From positions 434,001-498,000 of the forward strand of contig CAWCIL010000006.1 in NCBI GenBank assembly GCA_963795485.1: a stretch of DNA of 64,000 bases. Reading direction: 5' to 3'. This document shows positions 37,023 to 46,518 of the stretch, in pieces. Under the pieces are notes generated by a model. That model was not told the origin of the DNA and did not search any database. It saw nothing but the letters and a program-made list of their open reading frames with translations. This DNA comes from AP-15 sp963795485. Its GTDB lineage: Bacteria; Pseudomonadota; Alphaproteobacteria; ATCC43930; CGMCC-115725. How positions within the stretch are numbered: position 1 is the stretch's first letter; each line of letters opens with the position of its first letter. Both the position numbers and the translations under genes were made by a program.

Positions 37023-37073
37023 GCGGCGACCAGCGTGCAATAGACGAACTGCGTCGCCGCCCTCCCCAACCGC

Positions 37074-38250
37074 TCAGGCTCTGCCCCACAATTCGTCGGA
37101 GGCGAGCCGCGCGCCCTCGGCCAAAGCGGCAAGCTTTGTCCAAACGACGCTCGGATGGACTTCGCAGGACGTGGAAAAGCTGGCGAAGCCGCAATCGGCG
37201 CCGGCGATGATGTTTTCGCGGCCGACGACCCCGGCAAAGCGGGCGATCCGCTGCGCGATCGCCTCCGGATGCTCGACGAGATTGGAGGCGTGGGTGATGA
37301 CGCCGGGGATCAGCACCTTTCCCGCCGGCAGTTTGGCCGTCTCCCACACCCGCCATTCGTGCTCGTGGCGCGGGTTGCCGGCTTCGAACGAATAGGCGCC
37401 GGCATGTACGCCGAGCATGATGTCGACGATGTGCTTCAATTCCATGTCGTGGACGCGCGGGCCCATATTGATGCTGTAGCAGGTGTGATAGCGCACCTGC
37501 TCCTCGGGAATGCCGCGCAGCGCATGGTTCAGGAGCTCGACGCTGTCGGCGGCCCATTTGCGGCACTGGGCGAGGTCGATCCCCGGGTGCATCGCCCAAT
37601 GGCTCGCCAGCTGCGGGTCATCGATCTGCAGGACCAGGCCGGCATCGACGATCGCCCGGTATTCCTCGTGCAGCGCGTCGGCCAGCGCCGCCCGGAATTC
37701 CTCGTCGGTCTTATAATGTTCGTTGCGTGTTCCAATTGGCGAGGTTGGTCGGCGACACCGCCGGCATGAATGCTTCCTCGCACGAGACCCCGGCGATGGC
37801 GGCTTTCAGATTGTCGATGTCGCGCTGCAGGGCGTCATGCCCGCGATAGGAGATCGGACCGGTGCAGACCCATTGCGTCGGCGGCGCGCGCCCGGCGGCG
37901 CCCGGCATCTGTGCCGCCCATTGGTAATATTCGGGAAAGGCCTGATGCTCCCGCGACCCGGCCCAGCCGCTGCGGCCGCCGACACCCGGACGCGGCTCGA
38001 TCCCGGCGAGCCGTTCGTTGACGTAGGGGATGAACCCGAACCGCCCCATCTCGCCATCGGCGACGATGTCGATGCCGCTCTCGGCCTGCCTGCGCACGAC
38101 CTCCTTGACCGCGGTCGCGACCCGGCCGGCATAGGCCTCGGCATCGAGCGGCCGGCCTTGCTCCTTCGCCTGGATCATCTCCAGCAGATCGGGCGGCCGC
38201 GGCAGGCTGCCGACATGCGTCGTGAGCATCCGCTCCGTGCTGCGCTTCAT
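37074..38250 (-). pseudogene. Cobalamin-independent methionine synthase-like (MetE C-terminal domain) protein, frameshifted
   Basis: A stand-alone protein of the MetE/UroD-like barrel, about 391 residues when restored. The N-terminal half reads TTHVGSLPRPPDLLEMI, GIDIVADGEMGRFGFIPYV and GPISYRGHDALQRDI. A shift near 37735 leads to GTRNEHYKTDEEFRAALADAL, DAGLVLQIDDPQLASHW and the C-terminal metal-site region ENIIAGADCGFAS. Short relatives of this kind use small methyl acceptors or donors other than folate polyglutamate. The true substrate is unknown. Confidence 0.85.
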
Positions 38251-38649
38251 CTCGTCCCTCCCGCGCTCGGCGTCGATGACCCGGCGGAACCCTACTCTTG
38301 GGAGGCATCGCTGTCGATTGCGGGGTATGGGAAGAAGAAGCGCGGATCAGATGTGACGAATCGCGCCGAGGGCGGCGCTGCGTTCGCGGTTCTTTGCAGC
38401 GAATTTGCTGCGGGACGCGTCCCGGCCGGGAAGTGCTGCCGGGAGATCGCCTGCTTCTGCAACAGCTCTGCAGGCTTGGGAGGCATCGCAGCCGCGCTCG
38501 CTCGGACCCCGGCGCGACGGCCGGTTCGCTGGCGCTACCAGGCCAGCTGTGGTTGCGGGCGCTGTACCGCCATAAATGTCGAAATAAGCGCTGACGAAAT
38601 AACGATCTGCTCTCAACTGCGTTATTGGCGCCGCAACATCATACGCCGG
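38251..38649. other. 400 bases without a recognisable gene
   Basis: No open frame with a ribosome site or known motif is seen. A 15-base direct repeat, CTTGGGAGGCATCGC, occurs at 38297-38311 and 38475-38489. It may be a footprint of a lost element or chance. The right part is AT-richer and grades into the DyP region. Confidence 0.35.
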
Positions 38650-40134
38650 TCAAGTCAGAACCGTGCGCAGCGCGGTCACCGACGGCATGAAGAAATAGGC
38701 GGCGGCGGTCAAGGTCACGAATTGGTCTGGAATGTGGAGCGTCGTCCGCCGGTTCCCGGCCGGGTAGTTTGGGAATGGCTCGTCCATCTCGCGGGCGCCA
38801 TTGCCGGGGGCCTGTCCGATGATCGGGTCAAAGCCCGGCCTGACAACCTCGCCAGTGCCGGGACGGTGTTTTCCACCCACAAACCCGGGGTTGTCTAAGT
38901 AGCTCCTCTGGACGAATTCGAACTGCCGCTCGATCGAGGTCTGATAGCACACGAACATCAGCCCGCGGCTGTGCCGGGTTGTGGTCTCGCCCGGCTTTAC
39001 CTCCGGACCGAACGGAATGCCAGCGCGAATGATGCGATGGCGTTGCGCCTCCGCCGCATCGCCGGTATCGTCGCGGGGGTAGACCTTGCGAATATGGGCG
39101 GCATAGGGACATTTGCGTTGGAACGGATCTCCGCCATACGAGAAATCATTATTGCGATGATCGTCTCGGCCGAGCGCCGGATCGTCGCGCAGCGCCGCCA
39201 ATTCCAAAGGGGCTCCGCTCTTCCAGCGTCCTACCATTCGGGCCGCCAGATGTTCCCGGTCCATTCCGAGCCGCGCTGCCTGCTCGGCGATAAAGCTGTG
39301 GAACTCGGGTACTTTCTGCTCGAGCCGTCGGAACACCATAAATGAACCGTTGCGCAGCCACGGCGCCGCCATCGGGGGAGGCGGCCCCTCCTCGATTGGA
39401 TCGTTCCGATCCTGACCGGGATAACCGAACACGAATTCGCCCGGCCAGATCGACTCCTGCGCCGGCAGCCCCCGATCGGGCTGGTATGTCGGGTTCGGCG
39501 CCTGCCTCACTCCGTGTATTCTGGGCTGCGAGATCCCGTCGAGAAAGCCGAAATGTTCGTGCCCGCGCCCCGCTCCCGGCCGAACTGTGCCCATTTCCGA
39601 ATACACGATCTTGATCGCCGGTCCGAGGCGTTCGCGTACGGCATTGCCATGATACGTCGCAAAAGTCGGCTCGGGGCCGGTAATCAAAAATACCCCGTCG
39701 ATCCGGTCCGACAGGAATCGGGAAATCCATTTCGATGCGGGCGGGTCATTGAGCCCCGCGATGGTTACCGGGTGATCGGCCCCGCGCTCAAAAGCGGGAT
39801 CGAGGCGCTGACGGCTGGTTCCTATCAGTTGTGTCAGCCCATCCTTGGTGAAACCTAGGTTCAACGCCATCCATGCTTCGGTCTTTGCCTGTTGATGGCG
39901 CTTTCGTTCGTAAATGCGTCGTTCTCGTTCTTGTACTGTTCGCGCAGTCGTGATCTGGCGGGTCAAGAATTCCTTTGTTATCGTTTTAAATCGAGCGACA
40001 TCGGTTATCTTGAAGAACATGAATATCTCGGCATTTTTTTGCATGCCGATCAGCAGATCCCCCTGAATGTCGGCCAAATCCAGCCGAGGCGAGCTCCGCT
40101 GCGCCACGCGCCCCCGATTACTCACCTCAGCCAT
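38650..40134 (-). CDS. DyP-type heme peroxidase
   Basis: A dye-decolorizing peroxidase of 494 residues that oxidises bulky aromatic substrates with H2O2. The N-terminal ferredoxin-like domain starts at DLADIQGDLLIGM. The hallmark is HFGFLDGISQPRI (GxxDG motif, catalytic Asp). The proximal-heme region is CPYAAHIRKVYPRDD. HSRGLMFVCYQTSIERQFEFVQ and the C-terminal AAYFFMPSVTALR are also typical. There is no signal peptide. The start is probably the ATG at 40134 (a GTG at 40143 is possible). G+C is below the window average, suggesting transfer. It follows a small unknown gene after 34 bases, likely in one operon. Confidence 0.93.
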   Translation of the reverse strand: MAEVSNRGRVAQRSSPRLDLADIQGDLLIGMQKNAEIFMFFKITDVARFKTITKEFLTRQITTARTVQERERRIYERKRHQQAKTEAWMALNLGFTKDGLTQLIGTSRQRLDPAFERGADHPVTIAGLNDPPASKWISRFLSDRIDGVFLITGPEPTFATYHGNAVRERLGPAIKIVYSEMGTVRPGAGRGHEHFGFLDGISQPRIHGVRQAPNPTYQPDRGLPAQESIWPGEFVFGYPGQDRNDPIEEGPPPPMAAPWLRNGSFMVFRRLEQKVPEFHSFIAEQAARLGMDREHLAARMVGRWKSGAPLELAALRDDPALGRDDHRNNDFSYGGDPFQRKCPYAAHIRKVYPRDDTGDAAEAQRHRIIRAGIPFGPEVKPGETTTRHSRGLMFVCYQTSIERQFEFVQRSYLDNPGFVGGKHRPGTGEVVRPGFDPIIGQAPGNGAREMDEPFPNYPAGNRRTTLHIPDQFVTLTAAAYFFMPSVTALRTVLT

Positions 40135-40168
40135 GAGCTGCACCGCAGCGGCGCGCTGGCGAGCCGGT

Positions 40169-40501
40169 TTACCCGCCCATACTACCCTCGAATCCGATCA
40201 GCAAATAATCTTCGAGCCAATACAAGGGATTCCCATTCTGATCATTGACCGGAAACCGGTATTTGATACGGTATGCCATGCCGACCCTCTGGGGGTCGCC
40301 TTTGAACGTCCAGTCTTGCCGATAGGGGCCGTCCGATTCTATCTCGATCTGGTCGATATTGCCAGCCGTTCCCGGATTGGGGTTTCTGCAATAGGGATCC
40401 ATGTCCCCTACCGTTCGCAGCGGATCACTATAGGGGATGTCTTTGGTTGTGTACGGGTTCAGCCTGAGGATCAGGTTCCCGAGATCATCTTGTATTGCCA
40501 T
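40169..40501 (-). CDS. Small protein of unknown function, co-transcribed with the DyP peroxidase
   Basis: A 110-residue acidic, soluble protein with a strong ribosome site (AGGAAGGAG six bases before the ATG at 40501). It has no membrane helix, signal or motif I recognise. It is rich in Asp, Asn, Pro, Gly and Tyr (LRLNPYTTKDIPYSDPL, GNPLYWLEDYLLIGFEG), suggesting a beta-fold. G+C is as low as in the adjacent peroxidase, so both probably arrived together. It could be a partner, substrate-binding or assembly protein of the peroxidase; this is inferred from position only. Confidence 0.65.
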   Translation of the reverse strand: MAIQDDLGNLILRLNPYTTKDIPYSDPLRTVGDMDPYCRNPNPGTAGNIDQIEIESDGPYRQDWTFKGDPQRVGMAYRIKYRFPVNDQNGNPLYWLEDYLLIGFEGSMGG

Positions 40502-40674
40502 GGCGCTGCTCCTTCCTGGTTTCCCTTAGTTTCGCGGGTCGGTTCTTATGCGTCATTAGCCATCCCCGAGAAAAGCGGCTTCTTCGATCATTGATCTTAA
40601 TACCATCGCGACTGTCGCTGATGTGAGGTAATTCACACTAACCTCTCAAGTTTTCGGCTAAAGGCGCAGCAGCC

Positions 40675-43600
40675 TCAGAACAGGGTCCCAAGCGGCTGGG
40701 TCGGGGAGCCCGGTTCGAGCGCGACCATTGCCGACTTTACGCGGGCAGGCTCGTCCAGCGTTCCGAGCTTCTCGAAGAGCGCGCCGGCTTCTTCAAGAAG
40801 TCCTCGCGCTCCGCTGAAGTTACCACGGTGTCGGTCAAGCTTAGCTCGAGTCATCAGGGTTTTTGCAAGATCGTTTTGCGCGTCGATTGCTTTAAAAATT
40901 CGCTGCGCCTCGTCAACATGCTGCATGGCGACCACGGGCGACTGGTGGCAAAGGTATTCGCCCATAAACCGGTTGGCCAATCCCTCAAGATAAAGATAGC
41001 CGGTCTGCCGGCTCTTCGACAGGACCTCCTCGATCAGCGGCCCCGCGGCCATCATCTCGCCCGCAAGCAGGTATCCCTCGGCTAGGCGTAAGGAGGGAGC
41101 CAATCGGACGTGGGACAAACCGGCCGCTTCGAGCCAGTCGATTGCCTCGCCGAGATCGGCGATGCCAGCGTCAAGCCGGCCGGCCTTTATCCGACCGTAC
41201 CCACGGAACACCTTCGCCATCGCTACGTCATAGGGTATCGGCTTGAGCGCGAGCGCTTCATCGCAGCAGCCTAATCCACGCTCGATATCGCCCTGCTGAA
41301 TGTAGGCGGACCCCGTGCGGTACAGGCCGACGGCCTTGAGGCGCAGATCGTTCAAGGCGGTGCCGTGCTCGAGCGCGCGGCGGCAGTAGGTCAGGCTCGC
41401 CTCCCATTCGCCGAGATAGATAGCCGCCTGAGACAAGTGCCACAGGGTCCGGCCGGCCCACCACAGATTGCCCTGCAATTCAAAGCTCGCGAGCGCGCTT
41501 TCGCCAATTGTAATCGCGTCGCGCGGTCTGCCGGCGATCGTATAGACTTGGGCCAAACAGGATTGCGCAAACGCGTTGATTTCAGCCGAGCCCGCCGCGA
41601 CCGCCAGCGCCGCTGCTTCGTTGCAATGAGCGATCGCTACATCCGGCCGGCCGCCGGTGAGTATGTGCAGGAACCCGGTCCAATAATGCCAAGCGGCCCG
41701 GCGGTGCGGATCGTCTGATAAAATCGATGATGCCGCGAATTCCCTCCAGCGCTTGGATCTGCTCGGCATGCTTGCCGATCGCGAATTTGGCCTCGGCCTG
41801 CTTGAGCACGGCGTCGATCCGGCGCAGCCGATTGGGCATGGTGTCGGGCAATGCGTCGAGGCGGCGCAGAGCGTCGTCGAAATAGCTCAGCGCCTCGTTG
41901 TTGGCCCAGCGGCGCTGCGACTTTTCCGCGGCGGCGATCGCGTAGTCGACCGCTTTTTCGGCGTCGTCGCTATGCCCGAAATGCAGCGCCAGCAGCTCCG
42001 CCACCTCGTCGGCTGCGGCCGGCGTAGAGAGCTTCGAGCGCCGCGCCGATGGCGGCGTGGGAGGCGCGCCGATGACGCTCCAGCAGACTGCCATAGGCAG
42101 CTTCCTGGGTCAGCGCGTGGCGGAAGACGTAGACCGCGCCCTCGGGCTCGACGCGCTCATAAAGAAAGTCGAGCCGGCACAGCTCGCGCAGCCATGCCTC
42201 GGTCGCGCCGCGGTATGGCCAAACCGCGCGCAGCAGCCGAGCGAAAATTCCCGGCCGATCACGGCGGCGGTCTGCAATAGCCGCTTGGCGTCGTCCGGCA
42301 GCCTGTCGATGCGCGCCATCACCACGTCGTGAATCGTCGCCGGCACCATCAGCTCCGAGCGACGGCTCTTGGCCTCTCCGGCATGCAGCGCCAGCTGTTC
42401 GAGAAACAGCGGGTTGCCGTCGGCCTTGGCGACGATCTCCTCGGTCACCGGCTCGGAGAGGACGTCCTCGCGCAGCACCGAGCGAACGACGTGCAGGCTG
42501 TCGTCGGCGCTCAGCGGCTGCAGCGCGATCTGTTCGGCATAGGATTTGTCGATCCACGGCGGGCGGTATTCCGGGCGGTGGGTGGCGAGAACCAGGATGC
42601 CGGCACCGGGAACGCTCTCGGCCAGATAGCCGACAAACTCGTGCGACAGCGTGTCAATCCAGTGCAGGTCTTCCAGCACCAGCACCAGCGGGCGACGCCG
42701 GCTGCCGTTGACCGCCCACCGGCGAAGGATCTCGAACGTCTTGTCCTTGACCGCTTCGGGCCGCGACAGCAGCGAGGGTTCCTCGATCCCCTTGATCCCC
42801 AGCGCATGGAGCAGGAATGGGCTCTCCTCGTCGGGGTCCATGCCGACCTCGTGCAATCCCGCGCGGATTTTCCCGTCGATGTCGTCAGGCGCGTCGGTCT
42901 CGACGATCCCGCAATTGCTGCGCAGCAGATCGAGGGCGAGCAGGTAGGGGATCGCCGTGCCATATGAAAGACACCTGCCTTCGACCCAGGTGACGCGTCC
43001 GGGGGCCAGCCGGCGAACGAACCTCATCGATGATCCGGGACTTGCCGATGCCGGGTTCGCCGACGATGCCGACAGCCCGGCCACGGCCGCTTTCGGCCTC
43101 TTCGAGCAAACGCTGCAAGGTCGCGACCTCAGCGGTGCGGTCGACGAAATTTGTCGTCCGCTCGGGCATCGACCCGTCGCGGGCGGCGCGCCGAAGCGAA
43201 ACCCCGATCAGGCGATAGGCCGGGACCGGCTCGGCCTTGCCTTTGATCGCCAGCGGCCCGACCGGTTCGACGCGCGCATAGCTCCGCGCTGCGAGCCGGG
43301 TGGCCTCGCTCAGCAGGATGACCCCGGACCCGGCCGCCTGCTGCAGATGGGCGGCGAAGTTGGCGGTGTCGCCGATCGCGGTCTCGATCGCAAAGCTGCC
43401 GCCGATCGGGCCAAAGACGACCGGGCCGGTGTGGATGCCTATATGGATCGGCAGGTCGAGCCGAGCGTTCTGGTGCGCGCCGCTGCCCCCGCCGAGCGCC
43501 TGGCGGATCCCGAGCGCCGCCAGCAGGGCGCGCCGCACGTGATCCTCCTGAGTCTTGGGTGCACCGAAGATCGCCATGAAGCCGTCGCCGGTGAATTGCG

Positions 43601-43982
43601 GTACGCTCCCCTCGTAGCGCTCGACCTCGGCGACAGAGATTTCGAGAAACCGGGTGACGAGATCGCGCATCGCCTCGGCCCCGATGCGCTCGGTCAGCGC
43701 GGTGGAGCCGGCGATATCGCAGAACAGCACGCTGACCTGCTTGATCTCGCCGGCGGCGCCGGGCCGGACCGCCGCGCCGGATCGCACAGGTGCACTGCCC
43801 GCGGGTTCGGCGAAGCCGGACGGGCGAGCCATCTCGAGCGGCGCCGCACATTGCCCGCAATAGCGGTTTTGCGGCGGGTTGACGGCGCCGCAGGACCCGC
43901 AGACGAGATCGAGCGGCGCTGCGCACCGGCCGCAAAGTCTCGCACCGGCGGGATTCTCGGCATCGCACCGTGAGCATCTCAT
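40675..43982 (-). pseudogene. Class III nucleotide cyclase/AAA-type ATPase/TPR regulator, four frameshifts
   Basis: Restored, this is one protein of about 1,100 residues. It begins with two zinc-ribbon CxxC pairs (CSRCDAENPAGARLCGRC and a second), then a class III cyclase domain with metal-binding Asp in VLFCDIAGST and TGDGFMAIFG. The motif GDTANFAAHLQQAA has His where these cyclases usually have the transition-state Arg. An STAND-type ATPase follows (Walker A GEPGIGKS, Walker B LVLVLEDLHW), then C-terminal TPR-like helices. The frame shifts near 43022, 42240, 42020 and 41720. Such proteins act as signal-responsive regulators. Four indels in 3.3 kb make it non-functional as written. The 3' part is AT-richer. 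Confidence 0.8.
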
Positions 43983-44215
43983 GCCCGGCCTCCCATCGCG
44001 CCGGGATGCTGCGTCGGCGAGAGAGTTAAAAATATCCGATGCGCGCCGAGATTGGCAAGTTTCGCCGGCGGCGGGCGGACACGATCGGTGCCGCTGCGGT
44101 TCGGCTGGTAAGCTGAATTTAAACTGAACACCTGGCCCTGTGAGGCTGGTCACAGGCCGAGGGGAGGATCGGTGGTATCTGACAATTGCGTCCGAAAACC
44201 CGTCAGGAGATGGTC

Positions 44216-44434
44216 ATGACCATGCCGACGCTGCAGCGCTGGACCGAGGAAGCCGAGGCCGAGCAAATGTGTGCACTGGCCATGTTCGAGCGCGAACCGC
44301 AGAATGTCGCGGCATGTTCGGTGGCGGTGGCTCCGCACGCCGTCTCGCAGCGCTACGCCTCCGCTTTGCTTAGCCGAATGCGGGGCTGGTTCGGCGGCGG
44401 AGATTTGCAGTTCGCGCGAGACGAGCGGCGGTGA
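44216..44434 (+). CDS. Possible small protein of unknown function
   Basis: A 72-codon frame starting at an ATG six bases after AGGAG (44205-44209). It is soluble and Ala/Glu-rich at the start, with a basic C-terminus. No family is recognised. Codon use is GC-rich at third positions, as in nearby genes. It lies between the degraded cyclase and the Crp-type regulator. Two further in-frame ATGs lie at 44210 and 44222. It is supported mainly by the ribosome site. Confidence 0.35.
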   Translation: MTMPTLQRWTEEAEAEQMCALAMFEREPQNVAACSVAVAPHAVSQRYASALLSRMRGWFGGGDLQFARDERR

Positions 44435-44580
44435 AGCTGCCTATACTGCGCTGCGATTAGGTTAACTTGCCAAGCGGGGACGCCGGCCGGCCCGAAGGCT
44501 GCGCCGCGTTTGGGTGACACGTGCGACCGTCGCGGGGCGGGGTTGGCCCGCGGTGCTGCGACAGTGTGCGGGAGGGTATT

Positions 44581-45276
44581 ATGACCGGCCCGACTTATGC
44601 AGAAAAGCGCCGGATCTTCGAGCAACATTTTCTGCTGGGAAAGCTCAGCGGCAGCGAGATCGACGCGCTGCTGACCTATTCGCGGGTCGAGCGCTACCCC
44701 GCCGGCCACGAGATCTTCGCCAAAGGCGCACCGGGGCAGAGCCTGATGGCAGTGCTGCGCGGCAGCGTCAGGATCAGCTCGATTTCGTTGGCGGGCAAGG
44801 AGATCGTCTTCAATATCATCAATCCCGGCGAGATCGTTGGCGAGATCGCAGTGTTCGACGGCGGCGAACGCAGCGGCGACGCGACGGCGATCACCGACTG
44901 CGAGCTCTTGGTTCTCAGCCGGCGCGACTTCATGCCGTGTCTCGAAAACCATGCCGATATCTGCCTGATGCTGATCAAGATCCTGTGCCAGCGCCTGCGG
45001 CAGACCAGCGAGCAGGTCGAGGACCTCTTGTTCCGCCATCTCGAGGGGCGTGTCGCCAAAGCGCTGCTGCATCTCGCCGAGCAGTCGAGACAGCGGGATA
45101 TCCGCAGTTCGGCGCTGACCCTGCATCTCTCGCAGACCGAGCTCGGCCACAAAGTCGGCAGCTCGCGCGAGAGCGTCAACAAGCTGCTGCAGGTTTGGCA
45201 ACGCGCCGGGCTGATCGAGCTGGCAAAGGGTTCGATCATGATCCGCGACCCCGCCGCGATCGAGCGGTTGATCTGA
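44581..45276 (+). CDS. Crp/Fnr-family transcriptional regulator
   Basis: A 231-residue regulator. Residues about 20-130 are a cyclic-nucleotide-binding-type barrel (GHEIFAKGAPGQSLMAVLRGSVRI, INPGEIVGEIAVFDGGERSGDA), followed by the dimer helix. A winged helix has the recognition helix LSQTELGHKVGSSRESVNKLL. The phosphate-cassette segment GEIAVFDGGERSGDA lacks the Arg-Ser pair of classical cAMP binders at the usual place, and there is no N-terminal Cys cluster as in FNR, so the effector is unclear. The start follows GGGAGGG. It is adjacent to the cyclase remnant, but a functional link is not shown. Confidence 0.9.
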   Translation: MTGPTYAEKRRIFEQHFLLGKLSGSEIDALLTYSRVERYPAGHEIFAKGAPGQSLMAVLRGSVRISSISLAGKEIVFNIINPGEIVGEIAVFDGGERSGDATAITDCELLVLSRRDFMPCLENHADICLMLIKILCQRLRQTSEQVEDLLFRHLEGRVAKALLHLAEQSRQRDIRSSALTLHLSQTELGHKVGSSRESVNKLLQVWQRAGLIELAKGSIMIRDPAAIERLI

Positions 45277-45384
45277 GCGCAGCGCCGCAGCACAGGCTCT
45301 CAACCGGTACGGGCGGGACGGCCGGTTTCCCTCCCGGCTTCGGGTTCCCATATCGGGGTTTGTCGCCGCCCACGCCGCTGCCAG

Positions 45385-46401
45385 ATGCCGATCACCGCAC
45401 CGCCGCCCGAAAGCTGGATCAGGACTACTGCGGACGGGCTCTATTGCGTGCCTGGCGATTTCCATATCGATCCGCGGCGGCCGGTCCGGCGCGCCGTGAT
45501 TACCCATGGGCATGGCGACCACGCGCGTTCCGGAAACGCCCGGGTCTTGGCCACCGGCGAAACGATTGCGATCATGCAGTCGCGCTATGGCGAGGCCGCC
45601 GGCGGCGCATTTCAGATGCTCGCTTATGGCCAGAGCCTGGCGATCGGCGACGTAACGGTTCGGCTGATGCCGGCGGGCCATGTGCTCGGCAGCGCCCAGA
45701 TCGTGCTCGACCACCGGGGCAGCCGGGCGGTCGTCTCCGGCGACTACAAGCGCCGCCCTGACCCGACCTGCGCGCCTTTCGAGCCGCAGAGCTGCGACCT
45801 CTTCATCACCGAGGCTACCTTTGGGCTGCCGGTCTTCCGCCACCCGCCGGACCGCCAGGAGATCGATAAGCTGCTCCATTCCTTGGCGCTGTTCCCCGAC
45901 CGCTGCCACCTCGTCGGCGTCTACGCGCTGGGCAAATGCCAGCGGGTGCTGGCGCTCCTGCGGCGCGCCGGATACGAGGAGCCGGTCTTTCTGCACGGCG
46001 CGCTGATTGCTCTGACCCACCTCTACGAAAGCTTCGGCGTGGCGCTGGGTCCGGTGTTGCCGGCGACCGGCGTCGCGCGCGACGCGCTCAAGGGCCGCAT
46101 CGTGCTGGCCCCGCCCGCGGCGTTGGCCGGCATCTGGTCGCGGCGGCTGCCCGATCCGTTGGTGGCGCTCGCTTCAGGCTGGATGCGGGTGCGCCAGCGC
46201 GCCAAGGCCGCCGGGGTCGAATTGCCGCTGGTCATTTCCGACCACGCCGATTGGGACGAGCTGACCGCCACAATCGAGGAGGTCGCCGCCGCCGAAATCT
46301 GGGTCACTCACGGCCGCGAGGAGGCGCTCGTCCATTACGCGACGAAGACGGGCTGCCGTGCCCGCAGCCTGGCGCTCGCCGGTTTCGAGGAGGACGAGTG
46401 A
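45385..46401 (+). CDS. Ligase-associated DNA exonuclease (metallo-beta-lactamase fold)
   Basis: A 338-residue beta-CASP-like nuclease predicted to process DNA ends before ligation. The metal site THGHGDHARSG (HxHxDH) is near residue 40, followed by AGHVLGSAQIVL and VVSGDYKRRPDPT. The C-terminal SDHADWDEL and WVTHGREEALVHYA are typical of this ligase-associated family. It precedes the ATP-dependent ligase on the same strand with 117 bases between, the usual pairing. Confidence 0.92.
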   Translation: MPITAPPPESWIRTTADGLYCVPGDFHIDPRRPVRRAVITHGHGDHARSGNARVLATGETIAIMQSRYGEAAGGAFQMLAYGQSLAIGDVTVRLMPAGHVLGSAQIVLDHRGSRAVVSGDYKRRPDPTCAPFEPQSCDLFITEATFGLPVFRHPPDRQEIDKLLHSLALFPDRCHLVGVYALGKCQRVLALLRRAGYEEPVFLHGALIALTHLYESFGVALGPVLPATGVARDALKGRIVLAPPAALAGIWSRRLPDPLVALASGWMRVRQRAKAAGVELPLVISDHADWDELTATIEEVAAAEIWVTHGREEALVHYATKTGCRARSLALAGFEEDE

Positions 46402-46476
46402 ACCGGCTCGGCCACCGGCGCCGCCCTTCACCGCCGGATCCGGTCCGGGGTCGGCTCGCAGCTGCGCGAGCCCCTT

Positions 46477-46499
46477 CCTCTCCCCGCCCGCGGGAGAGG
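46477..46499. repeat. Dispersed palindrome between exonuclease and ligase genes
   Basis: CCTCTCCC (46477-46484) pairs with GGGAGAGG (46492-46499) around a seven-base loop. Such CTCTCCCCG...CGGGAGAGGGT units are common between genes in alphaproteobacteria. Confidence 0.55.
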
Positions 46500-46518
46500 G
46501 TCGGGGTGTGAGCGATCC

